In this document: positions 43,579 to 51,555 of the stretch, in pieces
How positions within the stretch are numbered: position 1 is the stretch's first letter
Layout of the letters: each line of letters starts with the position of its first letter
Assembly: GCF_002286815.1 (NCBI RefSeq)
Contig: NZ_MUNM01000063.1
Coordinates: 62,001 to 126,000 of the forward strand
Source: Pseudomonas sp. PICF141
GTDB lineage: Bacteria; Pseudomonadota; Gammaproteobacteria; Pseudomonadales; Pseudomonadaceae
Length of the DNA: 64,000 bases
Direction: 5' to 3'
Notes under the pieces: model-generated
The model's input: the letters and a program-made list of their open reading frames with translations, nothing else
The model's database searches: none
Told to the model about the DNA's origin: nothing
Position numbers and translations under genes: made by a program

Positions 43579-44725
43579 GGGTGCTCCTTGCCGGGGCGGC
43601 GATGTTCAAAGGGATTCGGTGCATGCCGGCGAGCGCCGGCAGCAGGGTTGCGATCAGGCCCATCAACATCAGCGCAAAATACAGCGCCGGGCTGATGAGC
43701 TGTTGTTGCAGCAGCAGGTTGAGAAAGACAATCTCGCTCAAACCGCGAATATTCAGTAAAAGGCTTTCCCGCCAGCGGCTGGCACCTTCAAACGAGGCGC
43801 CGGCCCAGCCGAGGCCCAGCCAGTTGCCCAACAGTTTGCTGGCGATCGGCAACAGCAGAAGTGCGGCCAGTTGCACGCCGCTGAGACTGTCGATGGCGCT
43901 ATGCACGTTGATCTGCACGATGCCGAACGTGAGGATCAGCGGGATGGCGATCCAGGTCTGCAAACGGCTCATCCACGCCGCCGACAATGGCAGCACCAAT
44001 GGCACCTTGAGCGCGGCCATGCACAGCAGATAGCCGATGCCGAAAATCAGCGCATTGAGTTTGAAGTGTTCGGCGACCACCAGCAGCGCGAAGAAGCCGC
44101 CGCTGTGCAGCAACGGTTGGCGTAATCCGAGCAGGCGCAACAGCAATGGCAGGCAGGCGCCGGCGAGCGGCAGCAAGAGGCTGCTCAGGTGCAGGGTACC
44201 CTGGGCGAACGCAAACAGGGTCCAGCAGGTCAGGTCGATCAGGATCGCGGCTTGCACCAGTCGCCGGGTGGCGGCGGGCGGGTAGTTGATGTGTCGCAGG
44301 TACAGATACAACACCGGAATGGCGGTGATGGCGAACAGCAGACCGACCGCCAGCGAGCTGATCCACGGCTGCGGCGGCAACAGCCAGAACGCTGTCGCCA
44401 GCCCGCACGCAAACGGAATACAGAAACTCGGCAGGGCGATTTTCAGGCTCTGGCGTTCCAGGCGCAGGTCGATCACATCGCTGAGAATGTGCCCCAGCAG
44501 CAAGGCAAAGCTCAGGCTGTAGAGGTTCTCCAGCCAGCCCGGTGAGATCAGGTCGACGCCGCTGAGGTGCCAGCCCGGTTCGATCCACAAGTACATCAAC
44601 AACGGCAGGCCGAAGGTCGCCAGCAGCAACTGGCTGACGATCGGAATCAGACCGAAATGACGACCGATACGAGTGGCCACGGCGAACAACACCAGGGCCA
44701 TCATCCAGAACGCCGCGACCATCAT
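43565..44725 (-). CDS. Membrane protein resembling Na+/H+ (Kef/CPA2-type) antiporters
   Basis: 386 aa from ATG 44725, which overlaps the exporter stop by ATGATG. About 12 hydrophobic helices are visible, with the antiporter-like core SFALLLGHILSDVIDL and the late segment NIRGLSEIVFLNLLL. There are no cytoplasmic regulatory domains. Such proteins occur in many APE clusters, but their contribution is not established. Possible roles are energising export or ion balance. Confidence 0.72.
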   Translation of the reverse strand: MMVAAFWMMALVLFAVATRIGRHFGLIPIVSQLLLATFGLPLLMYLWIEPGWHLSGVDLISPGWLENLYSLSFALLLGHILSDVIDLRLERQSLKIALPSFCIPFACGLATAFWLLPPQPWISSLAVGLLFAITAIPVLYLYLRHINYPPAATRRLVQAAILIDLTCWTLFAFAQGTLHLSSLLLPLAGACLPLLLRLLGLRQPLLHSGGFFALLVVAEHFKLNALIFGIGYLLCMAALKVPLVLPLSAAWMSRLQTWIAIPLILTFGIVQINVHSAIDSLSGVQLAALLLLPIASKLLGNWLGLGWAGASFEGASRWRESLLLNIRGLSEIVFLNLLLQQQLISPALYFALMLMGLIATLLPALAGMHRIPLNIAAPARSTRANS

Positions 44726-47061
44726 GCTGCCGGCTCCACGACCGGGGCAGCATGCACTTGGCGTCCGGCCCATGGCGCAAGAATGAAACTGAACGCCAGG
44801 CCCAGGCTCACCGACAGGCCGAAGTTGCTCACCGCCGGCGTGCTGGACACCGCCAGCAGGCCGAACGACAGCCAAGTGGTCACCGCTGCCAGCAGGGTGC
44901 CCAGCAGACTCGCCGCAGCACCACCGATCTGTTCGCGCATGAGAATCGCGTAATCGACGCTGATGGCCGTCACCAGCAGCAGGCCGAACAGGCTGAACAG
45001 CGTCAGCGGCTGACCGAGCCAACCGAGGCTTGCCAGGCTGCACAGAGCCGCCAGCAACGGCAGGGAGACGATTCGCAACGCACCACCGAAACCGAATGGC
45101 AGGATCAGCACCAGCACGATCAACACGCAGGAGGCGAGTTTCAATTCAGCGGCGCTGATTTGAGTGGCGGCGAAAACCTGGTTCAGTTCGCCGAGGCGGT
45201 CCACCAGTTCCACGCCCGGCAAGTCCAGCGCCTGAATCCGCAACAGCGTGGGATTGTTCAAGCCTTGCAGGCTGACCATCGCCGCCACGCCGTCTTCGGT
45301 CGGCCCCAGCCACAGTGTGCGGTAGGGCTCGGCCAATGGACCGGCCAATGCTGCGTCGATGTCTTCGACAGGCAGCGCCTGCAACGTTGCCAGCTCGGCC
45401 TGCAACGCGGCGACCGGCACACCAAGGGCGAGCAACGGTTGCCAGAACTGTGGCAACTTGCTCAGTGCTTCACGCACTTTGCGCTGCTCGCTCGGTTGGC
45501 TGACCAGTTGATTGAGCGACAGATAGCCCTGAAGTTTATCCAGATTGACCAACTGATCCAGGCGCTCGCTCAGTGCCGTCAGCCGTTCGAGCAACGCCTG
45601 CTGATTGGCCGCGCGCACCAGGAAAAACTGGCTGGTAGGTTGATAGCCGGTGATGCGGGCGATGGTCTGCGCTTCGTCAGTCAGTTGCTGCGGTGTGCCG
45701 ACCCATTGGCGAATGTCGTTTTTGCTCTGCAACTGCAACAGACCGCCGACACAGAAGGCGATCAGCAGTGCCAGCAGGACCGGCGTGCGCAAGTATTTGA
45801 GCAGCGACTCACGCAGCTCCAGTAACTTTTCGGCGATGCGCATCGGCCATTGCGCCGGCTGCAGAACCACGCCCTTGAGCAGCGCCGGCAACAGGCACAC
45901 TGCCGACAGATAGGCGCCCACCAGGCCGGCAGCGGAGAACACGGCAATTTGGGTCAGGGCCGGAAACGGCGTCCAGGCCAGGGCCAGATAGCCGATGCAA
46001 CTGGTGATCAGGCTCAGCGTCAGCCCCGGCAAAGTCAGACGTAACGCCGGCCAGCTGTGCCAGGGTTTCAGGCTCCAGCTTTTGGATAGGTAATGCAGTG
46101 GGTAATCCACTGCCACACCGATCAGGCTTGAGCCCAGCACCAGCGTCATCACATGCATATGGCCGAACAGCGCCACGCAGGCCACCGCACCGAACAACAT
46201 GCCCACCAGCACCGGGACGAATGCCAGCAGCACCCTCCAGCGCCGGAAGGCCAGCAACAGCAGCAACACAATCCCGACTGTGGCGCCGCCGCCGACCCAG
46301 GTCATTTCGCGCGCGGCTTGCCGTTGACCGCTGGCGGCATACAGCAGGCCACTGGCGGCGAGCAGTTGCACATCGGCCCGGGCCGCTTCTTCGCGACTGT
46401 GCTGCAGCAGGTCGGCCACTTGCAGCGGCAAGTCCATGTCGAACGCGTTGCCGGCGGTTCGTGCCCGCAGCATCACCCAACTCTTGCCGTCGGCATCGGC
46501 AACCAGCGTACCGCTGCCGATGTCCAGTTGCACCGAGCCATGTTGTGGCTGGCTGTTCTGGATGCGCCCGGTCAGGCCGAGCCAGTCGTCCTGGCTCGGC
46601 ACCAGGCTGAAGCCGGTGAACGGGTCGAACAGGGCTTGTACCCGTTGCTGGATAAAGGCGTCAGGGTGCTCGATGAGTTGCTGCCGGTCGGCAGCGGGCA
46701 GCATCGCCAGTCGACCTTGCAGCAATTGGCTGCGCAAGGCGGGCAAGTCGGCTTGCAGGGTCCACTGGACCTTTTCGAAGACGCCGCTGGCCTGCCATTG
46801 CTCGCCGAGTTTTTGCGCCATGGTAATGGCTTGCTGGCGATCTTTATGGCCGACCAGTACCAGCATTTCCCGGTTCAGCGGTTCTTGCATGCGCTGTTCG
46901 GCACGCAGTTGCAACGCGTCCGGCACGGTGCCTGGTACCAGTTCCATCAGGTTGGCCGACAGCGGTGCACCATCACGCCATTGCCAGCCGGCGAGCGCGA
47001 GCACCGCCAGCAGCAGGATCAGAAACAGCCGCGGGAGCATCCGTTCACTCGGCAAAGTCAT
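44722..47061 (-). CDS. MMPL-family exporter of the APE operon
   Basis: 779 aa from ATG 47061 (GGAG 5 nt upstream; ATG 47073 is an alternative). RND/MMPL topology: helix 1 near the N-terminus, a large periplasmic domain (about residues 40-250), a block of five helices (about 255-400), a short loop, a second periplasmic domain (about 450-610) and five final helices. MMPL proteins move lipids or lipid-linked products, so it probably transports the aryl polyene lipid from the inner membrane. It overlaps the LolA-like gene by 17 nt. Confidence 0.87.
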   Translation of the reverse strand: MTLPSERMLPRLFLILLLAVLALAGWQWRDGAPLSANLMELVPGTVPDALQLRAEQRMQEPLNREMLVLVGHKDRQQAITMAQKLGEQWQASGVFEKVQWTLQADLPALRSQLLQGRLAMLPAADRQQLIEHPDAFIQQRVQALFDPFTGFSLVPSQDDWLGLTGRIQNSQPQHGSVQLDIGSGTLVADADGKSWVMLRARTAGNAFDMDLPLQVADLLQHSREEAARADVQLLAASGLLYAASGQRQAAREMTWVGGGATVGIVLLLLLAFRRWRVLLAFVPVLVGMLFGAVACVALFGHMHVMTLVLGSSLIGVAVDYPLHYLSKSWSLKPWHSWPALRLTLPGLTLSLITSCIGYLALAWTPFPALTQIAVFSAAGLVGAYLSAVCLLPALLKGVVLQPAQWPMRIAEKLLELRESLLKYLRTPVLLALLIAFCVGGLLQLQSKNDIRQWVGTPQQLTDEAQTIARITGYQPTSQFFLVRAANQQALLERLTALSERLDQLVNLDKLQGYLSLNQLVSQPSEQRKVREALSKLPQFWQPLLALGVPVAALQAELATLQALPVEDIDAALAGPLAEPYRTLWLGPTEDGVAAMVSLQGLNNPTLLRIQALDLPGVELVDRLGELNQVFAATQISAAELKLASCVLIVLVLILPFGFGGALRIVSLPLLAALCSLASLGWLGQPLTLFSLFGLLLVTAISVDYAILMREQIGGAAASLLGTLLAAVTTWLSFGLLAVSSTPAVSNFGLSVSLGLAFSFILAPWAGRQVHAAPVVEPAA

Positions 47062-47773
47062 GTTGCTCCGCATCGCTCAAGGGTTGTGCGCTGGTGCTGT
47101 CCTGCATGCGCAACAGGGTTCGGTCGCCCTGGGTTTCGAGCAGCTCGATGCTGTGCACCAGTTCGCCGCCATCAATGTTGATCTGATTGAACACCTGTTT
47201 GAGCAGCATCGAGCGCGGGATCAGGGTCAGTTTCCAGCGCTGTGCGTCGCCGCTCAGCGAAAGCTCGAAATCCCGTTGCAGGCCACTGCTGTCGCCTTGC
47301 AGTACCGCAAGGAACAAGCGGTTCTGTTCGGCACCGGCGCTCTTGTTCGGCAGCATTTGCCAGCCGCTGGCATCACGCCGGGCAATGCCTTTGTCGCTGA
47401 TGCGGTAGTCCTGTTGCAGCGGCGTTTTCAGCAGCCAGAGCAAACCATGGTTTTTTGCCAGAACGAAGGTGCCCTTGCTGGTCAGCGGCTGGGGCAGAGC
47501 GCGCAGGTGTTTTTCCTGGACGAAGCTGCCGTGGATCACATCGGGTTTGGCCAGTTGATCGCTGAGCTGTTGCAGATCGAAGGCCTGCGCCAGTGAAGTA
47601 AAACCCAGCGCCAGCACAAACATGTAGCAGCTGCCGAGCCCGCGAGGCTGCGTCCGGCGGCGAAGCCGTCGTAAGACCTGCGCATGCGGTGCTTCAGGGA
47701 AATCGCAGGGCGACCGCTGCGCAGTCCAACGCAGGCTTCGCCAGCTGCTACAGAGGGTTTTCAGCAGTTTCAT
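47045..47773 (-). CDS. LolA-like outer-membrane lipoprotein carrier, signal peptide split by a repeat
   Basis: 242 aa. The mature part (from about residue 65: FDLQQLSDQLAKPDVIHGSF, then VQEKHLRALPQPLTSKGTF) matches LolA-like periplasmic carriers of APE clusters. The first seven residues MKLLKTL are a good signal-peptide n-region, but residues 8-50 are translated repeat DNA (47624-47752). The hydrophobic part MFVLALGFTSLAQA resumes at residue 51. Removing exactly 129 nt (43 codons) restores an ideal signal peptide. Export may now depend on internal initiation at Met51, which has no basic n-region. The ATG overlaps the thioesterase stop. Confidence 0.8.
   Translation of the reverse strand: MKLLKTLCSSWRSLRWTAQRSPCDFPEAPHAQVLRRLRRRTQPRGLGSCYMFVLALGFTSLAQAFDLQQLSDQLAKPDVIHGSFVQEKHLRALPQPLTSKGTFVLAKNHGLLWLLKTPLQQDYRISDKGIARRDASGWQMLPNKSAGAEQNRLFLAVLQGDSSGLQRDFELSLSGDAQRWKLTLIPRSMLLKQVFNQINIDGGELVHSIELLETQGDRTLLRMQDSTSAQPLSDAEQHDFAE
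47624..47752. repeat. 129-nt inverted repeat element within the LolA-like gene
   Basis: The ends are inverted: GTAGCAGCTGCCGAG at 47624 and CGCCAGCTGCTACA ending at 47752, with further inner symmetry around GGCTGCGTCC. A sister copy with the same ends is intergenic at 51413-51543, and a relative lies at 56924-57000. Confidence 0.85.
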
Positions 47774-48195
47774 GGCAACATCCTTTCAACCGCGTCGGTG
47801 AACACCTTCGGCGAAGCCAACTGCATTTCGCGGCTGCTCATGTCGACGGCGACCTGCACCGAACAGGCGCGGGTCAGGCGTTCGCCGGTGGCCAGATCGC
47901 TGATCAGATAGCTGATTTTCAAGCGGTTTTGCCACTCCACCAGGTTGGCGCGCACATTCAGCTTCTGGCCGAACACCGCGCCGCGCACATAGCGCAGTTG
48001 CAAATCGATCACCGGCCAGGCGTAACCCGACGCCACCATGGCGTCGTAGTTGTGGCCGATCTTGTCCAGCAGCGCACAGCGGGCGACTTCCAGGTATTTG
48101 ACGTAATGGCCGTGCCAGACCACGTTCATGGTGTCGACGTCAAAGAAGGGTACGAGGATTTCCGTGTCGGTGTGCAGCACTCCCTTGCTACGCAT
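47770..48195 (-). CDS. Acyl-CoA/ACP thioesterase (hotdog, 4HBT type)
   Basis: 141 aa from ATG 48195 (MRSKGVLHTDTEILVPFFDVD), overlapping the ammonia-lyase stop by 8 nt. Hotdog thioesterase with the VPFFDVDTMNVVWHGHYVKYLE block, in which Asp and His are typical of the 4-hydroxybenzoyl-CoA/YbgC group. It probably releases or proof-reads the aryl or polyene acyl chain. Confidence 0.88.
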   Translation of the reverse strand: MRSKGVLHTDTEILVPFFDVDTMNVVWHGHYVKYLEVARCALLDKIGHNYDAMVASGYAWPVIDLQLRYVRGAVFGQKLNVRANLVEWQNRLKISYLISDLATGERLTRACSVQVAVDMSSREMQLASPKVFTDAVERMLP

Positions 48196-49732
48196 GCAGC
48201 CTCCAGTGTTGTTCGGCGATACGTTGCAGGCACAGGCGCAATTCGCCTTCCAGGGCACGGTCTTCGATGACCGGCGGGAAGTCCTTGGCCAACTCTTCGT
48301 GCATTGCAGCCAGGGCCGGTGGCAGTGGTCGCGCGTCTTCAGCCTGGCCACGTAGCCAGACGCCTTGGTTGGCGGCCAGCAGCGTGGCGGCGGCGACCTG
48401 TTCGGTCAGCTCCAGTACGCGGATGGCGTCGCGGGCGGCGATGGTGCCCATGCTGACTTTGTCCTGGTTATGGCACTCGGTGGAGCGCGAGAAGACGCTG
48501 GCCGGCAGGGTGTTTTTCAGGGCTTCGGCGGTCCAGGCGCTGGTGCCGATCTGCACTGCCTTGAAGCCATGGTTAAGCATTGCACGGTCGGCGCTGGCGC
48601 CAGACAGGTTGCTCGGCAAGCCATGGTTGTAACGCTCGTCCACCAGCAGCGCGAGCTGGCGGTCGAGCAAGTCGGCAACGTTGGCCACCAGGTTTTTCAG
48701 ACTGTCCATGGCGAAGGCAATATGGCCGCCGTAGAAGTGCCCGCCGTGCAGCACGCGTTCGGCTTCGGCGTCGATGATCGGGTTGTCGTTGGCGCTGTTG
48801 AGTTCGATCTCGATGAACGAGCGCAGCCAGTTCAGGCTGTCGGCCAGGACGCCGAGCACATGCGGTGCACAACGCAGGGAATAACGGTCTTGCAGGCGAT
48901 GCAGCGGCGCGGTCGGTGCATTGATTGCAAGATCCTTGCGCAACCAGGCGGCGACTTGCATCTGCCCCGGATGGGGTTTGGCGGCGAACAGACGCTCGTC
49001 GAAGTGTTCCGGGTTGCCCTGCAACGCGACCACGTTCAGCGCGGTAATGCGCGTGGCCAGTTGCAACAGGTAATCGGCGCGGGCATAAGCCAGGCAGGCG
49101 AGGCCGGTCATCACGGCGGTGCCGTTCATCAGCGCCAGCGCTTCTTTGGGGCGCAATACCAGCGGCTCCCAGCCCAGCTCGCTGTGCACATCGGCGGCTT
49201 GTCGACGCTCACCGCGAAACATCACTTCGCGCTCGCCGGACAAGGTCGCGGCGACGTAGGACAGCGGCGTCAGATCACCGCTGGCGCCCACCGAACCTTC
49301 TTCCGGAATCAGCGGCAGGATGTCGTATTCGAGGAAGGCCTGCAGGCGCTCCAGCAGTTCCACGCGTACTCCGGAAACCCCTTGGCACAGCGACTGCAAA
49401 CGCGCCGCCAGCACCGCCCGGGTGGCTTGGGCGTCGAGCAGTTTGCCCAGGCCGCAACCGTGGAAGGTATACAGATGACGCGGCAGGGCTTCGACGTGGT
49501 GCAGCGGTACCGCCACCACGCAGGAGTCGCCATAACCGGTGGTCACGCCATAGATCACGCCTTCCTTGTCCAATAGGGAATCAAGGAATTGCGGACCCTT
49601 GGCGATGCGCTGGCGAAACTCGGGATCGCCCTGCAATTGCGTCGGCACCCGACGGTTGGCCAGGGCCAGCACGTCTTCGATGCGCAAAGGGAGTTCGCCG
49701 AAGGTTACCGGCTCAAGCGTTGGCGTCGTCAT
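48188..49732 (-). CDS. Aromatic amino acid ammonia-lyase (HAL/TAL family), APE pathway
   Basis: 514 aa, the normal lyase length. The Ala150-Ser151-Gly152 triad in GSVGASGDLTPLSY forms the MIO prosthetic group. Also seen are the catalytic Tyr loop YGVTTGYGDS and ALMNGTAVMTG. It lies inside a polyene cluster and not with hut genes, so it probably makes an aryl-acrylic acid (for example coumarate) to prime the polyene. His91 in TFHGCGLG sits where tyrosine ammonia-lyases carry a His, a weak hint for tyrosine. It overlaps the acyltransferase gene by 20 nt. Confidence 0.9.
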   Translation of the reverse strand: MTTPTLEPVTFGELPLRIEDVLALANRRVPTQLQGDPEFRQRIAKGPQFLDSLLDKEGVIYGVTTGYGDSCVVAVPLHHVEALPRHLYTFHGCGLGKLLDAQATRAVLAARLQSLCQGVSGVRVELLERLQAFLEYDILPLIPEEGSVGASGDLTPLSYVAATLSGEREVMFRGERRQAADVHSELGWEPLVLRPKEALALMNGTAVMTGLACLAYARADYLLQLATRITALNVVALQGNPEHFDERLFAAKPHPGQMQVAAWLRKDLAINAPTAPLHRLQDRYSLRCAPHVLGVLADSLNWLRSFIEIELNSANDNPIIDAEAERVLHGGHFYGGHIAFAMDSLKNLVANVADLLDRQLALLVDERYNHGLPSNLSGASADRAMLNHGFKAVQIGTSAWTAEALKNTLPASVFSRSTECHNQDKVSMGTIAARDAIRVLELTEQVAAATLLAANQGVWLRGQAEDARPLPPALAAMHEELAKDFPPVIEDRALEGELRLCLQRIAEQHWRLHA

Positions 49733-50660
49733 CGGTCTTCCAGAAAGGGTAAAAGTTGAACCATTGTTGGGGCGCTTCGAGGCAATAGTGACTCAGGCGT
49801 TCGGCGTAGCGGGAGGCCCACTGATGAATGACCTGTTCGCGGTCGCTGCGCTTCCAAACGATGGCGTCGGCGAACGGTTCGAGGGTCAGTCGGTAGTCGC
49901 CAGTGGGTTTCTTCAGGCACAGCATCAGGTTGATCGGGCATTTCAGCAGACCGGCCAGCAACCATGGACCCTGAGGAAACGCGGCTTGATGACCGAGAAA
50001 ACCCACGCTCACGCTGCGCCCGCCATGCAATGGCACGCGGTCGCCGGCAATCGCCAGCCATTCGCCGCGCTCCAGGCGTTCATGCAGCTGCAGCATGATC
50101 ACCGCGTCCAGCTCGCTGACCTGAATCAGGCGCAGATTGGTCGCCCCGGCTTCGCCCAGCAGGCGGTTGAATTGTTCGGCATGCTTGGTGTGCACCAGCA
50201 CGTTCATGGTGACTTTCTCACCGATCTCGGCCAATGCCCGGCAGACCTCGAGATTGCCCAGGTGCGCGCCTACCAGCATTTGCCCGCGTGTGCCGCGCAG
50301 CTTATTGCGCAGCAGCGCCGGGTCGATGATCTCGATTTGGTCGATGCTCAGCTTACCGTTCCACACATCGAGTTTGTCGAGCATGGAATCGGCGAAGGCC
50401 ATGAATTGGCCAAACACCCGCCAATGGGTCGGGCGCAGCTCGCTGCGACCGCTCCAGTCAGCGAGTCGCTGTTGGTATTGCCAGGCACTTTGGCGGGCAC
50501 TGCGTCCGAACAGGAAAAAGTACAGCACGATGCCGTACAGCAATGGGCTGAGCAATCGGCGACCCAAGACTTTTGCGCATAGCGCGGTGAACTTCATCAG
50601 CCAGAAGCTGCCGCGCTCCTGACGATCGGCCCAATGCTGTTTGTCGGCGTTGTCGCTCAT
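49713..50660 (-). CDS. LpxL/HtrB-like acyltransferase, APE operon
   Basis: 315 aa from ATG 50660 (MSDNADKQHWADRQERGSFW), coupled to the glycosyltransferase stop by ATGA. It belongs to the lysophospholipid/lipid A late acyltransferase family. HLGNLE within GAHLGNLEVCR supplies the H-x4-E catalytic pair, and AGDRVPLHGG and FNFYPFW are family blocks. A hydrophobic N-terminal segment (LLSPLLYGIVLYFFLF) would anchor it on the inner face of the inner membrane. It probably joins an acyl or polyene chain to the lipid carrier. Confidence 0.88.
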   Translation of the reverse strand: MSDNADKQHWADRQERGSFWLMKFTALCAKVLGRRLLSPLLYGIVLYFFLFGRSARQSAWQYQQRLADWSGRSELRPTHWRVFGQFMAFADSMLDKLDVWNGKLSIDQIEIIDPALLRNKLRGTRGQMLVGAHLGNLEVCRALAEIGEKVTMNVLVHTKHAEQFNRLLGEAGATNLRLIQVSELDAVIMLQLHERLERGEWLAIAGDRVPLHGGRSVSVGFLGHQAAFPQGPWLLAGLLKCPINLMLCLKKPTGDYRLTLEPFADAIVWKRSDREQVIHQWASRYAERLSHYCLEAPQQWFNFYPFWKTDDDANA

Positions 50661-51391
50661 GCTCGCCACCGTCGCCAGAGGATTACCGGTGCGCGCAGCA
50701 ACATGCCGAAGAACAGCCGGGTGTGCATGCTCGAAATCAATACGTTGTCGTGGAACAAGCGGAAATGCGAGACGCCATCCTGAGGGTAATGAACCCTGGT
50801 TCTCAGCCACTGCATCGGCTGATTACGCCAGGCCAGGCGCACCAGGATGTCGGAGTCGAAGTCCATGCGTTTACCGATCCTGGCCGAGTCGATCAGCGCC
50901 AGGGTCGGTGGCAATGGGTAGACACGGAAGCCGCACATCGAGTCGCGAATCTGCAATGACAGGGTGTTGATCCAGACCATCACATGGGTCAGGTAGCGGG
51001 CGTATAAACGGCCTTTCGGCACGCTGGCGTCGTATTGTGGATAACCGCAGATCATCGCGTCGGGGTGGGCGCGTGAATGTTCGATGAAGACTTTGACGTC
51101 TTGCAGGTCGTGCTGGCCGTCGGCGTCCACCTGCAAGGCGTGGCTGAAGCCCAGGCGCGAAGCTTCGCGCAAACCGGTCATTACCGCGCCGCCCTTGCCT
51201 TGATTGACGGTGAGCCTGATCAGGTAAACCCGGTCCCGCTGGGCCAGTCGGTCAAGCACCTTGGCGCAGGCCGGGCTGCTGGCATCGTCCACCAGAATGC
51301 AGGGCAGGCCACTGGCAAGCAGGGCATCGACCACCGCGGTAATTGCCGTTTCGTGGTTGTAGACCGGGATTACGGCGCAAGGGTTATGCAT
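50657..51391 (-). CDS. Family 2 glycosyltransferase, APE operon
   Basis: 244 aa GT-A fold enzyme: CAVIPVYNHETAI at the N-terminus, ILVDDASSP, the metal-binding DADGQHD, and GKRMDFDSDILVRLAWR. It is DPM-like, with a hydrophobic C-terminus. It probably adds a sugar in assembling the polyene glycolipid. A repeat element separates it from the upstream ligase gene. Confidence 0.9.
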   Translation of the reverse strand: MHNPCAVIPVYNHETAITAVVDALLASGLPCILVDDASSPACAKVLDRLAQRDRVYLIRLTVNQGKGGAVMTGLREASRLGFSHALQVDADGQHDLQDVKVFIEHSRAHPDAMICGYPQYDASVPKGRLYARYLTHVMVWINTLSLQIRDSMCGFRVYPLPPTLALIDSARIGKRMDFDSDILVRLAWRNQPMQWLRTRVHYPQDGVSHFRLFHDNVLISSMHTRLFFGMLLRAPVILWRRWRA

Positions 51392-51412
51392 GGTGGCTCA
51401 TTCCCTCGCCCG

Positions 51413-51543
51413 TGTAGCAGCTGCCGAAGGCTGCGTTCGAGCGCGAAGCGGTCGTAAACCGGTATTGGAGATCTTTCAGAATAAACGTGGTAACCCAGAT
51501 GCGAGCGCTTCGCACTCGAACGCAGCCTTCGGCAGCTGCTACA
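51413..51543. repeat. Inverted repeat element, sister of the LolA-gene insertion
   Basis: TGTAGCAGCTGCCGAAGGCT on the left is matched by AGCCTTCGGCAGCTGCTACA on the right, with inner arms GTTCGAGCGCGAAGCG / CGCTTCGCACTCGAAC. It occupies the 164-nt gap between the ligase stop and the glycosyltransferase start. Confidence 0.9.
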
Positions 51544-51555
51544 GCGGAACTCAAC

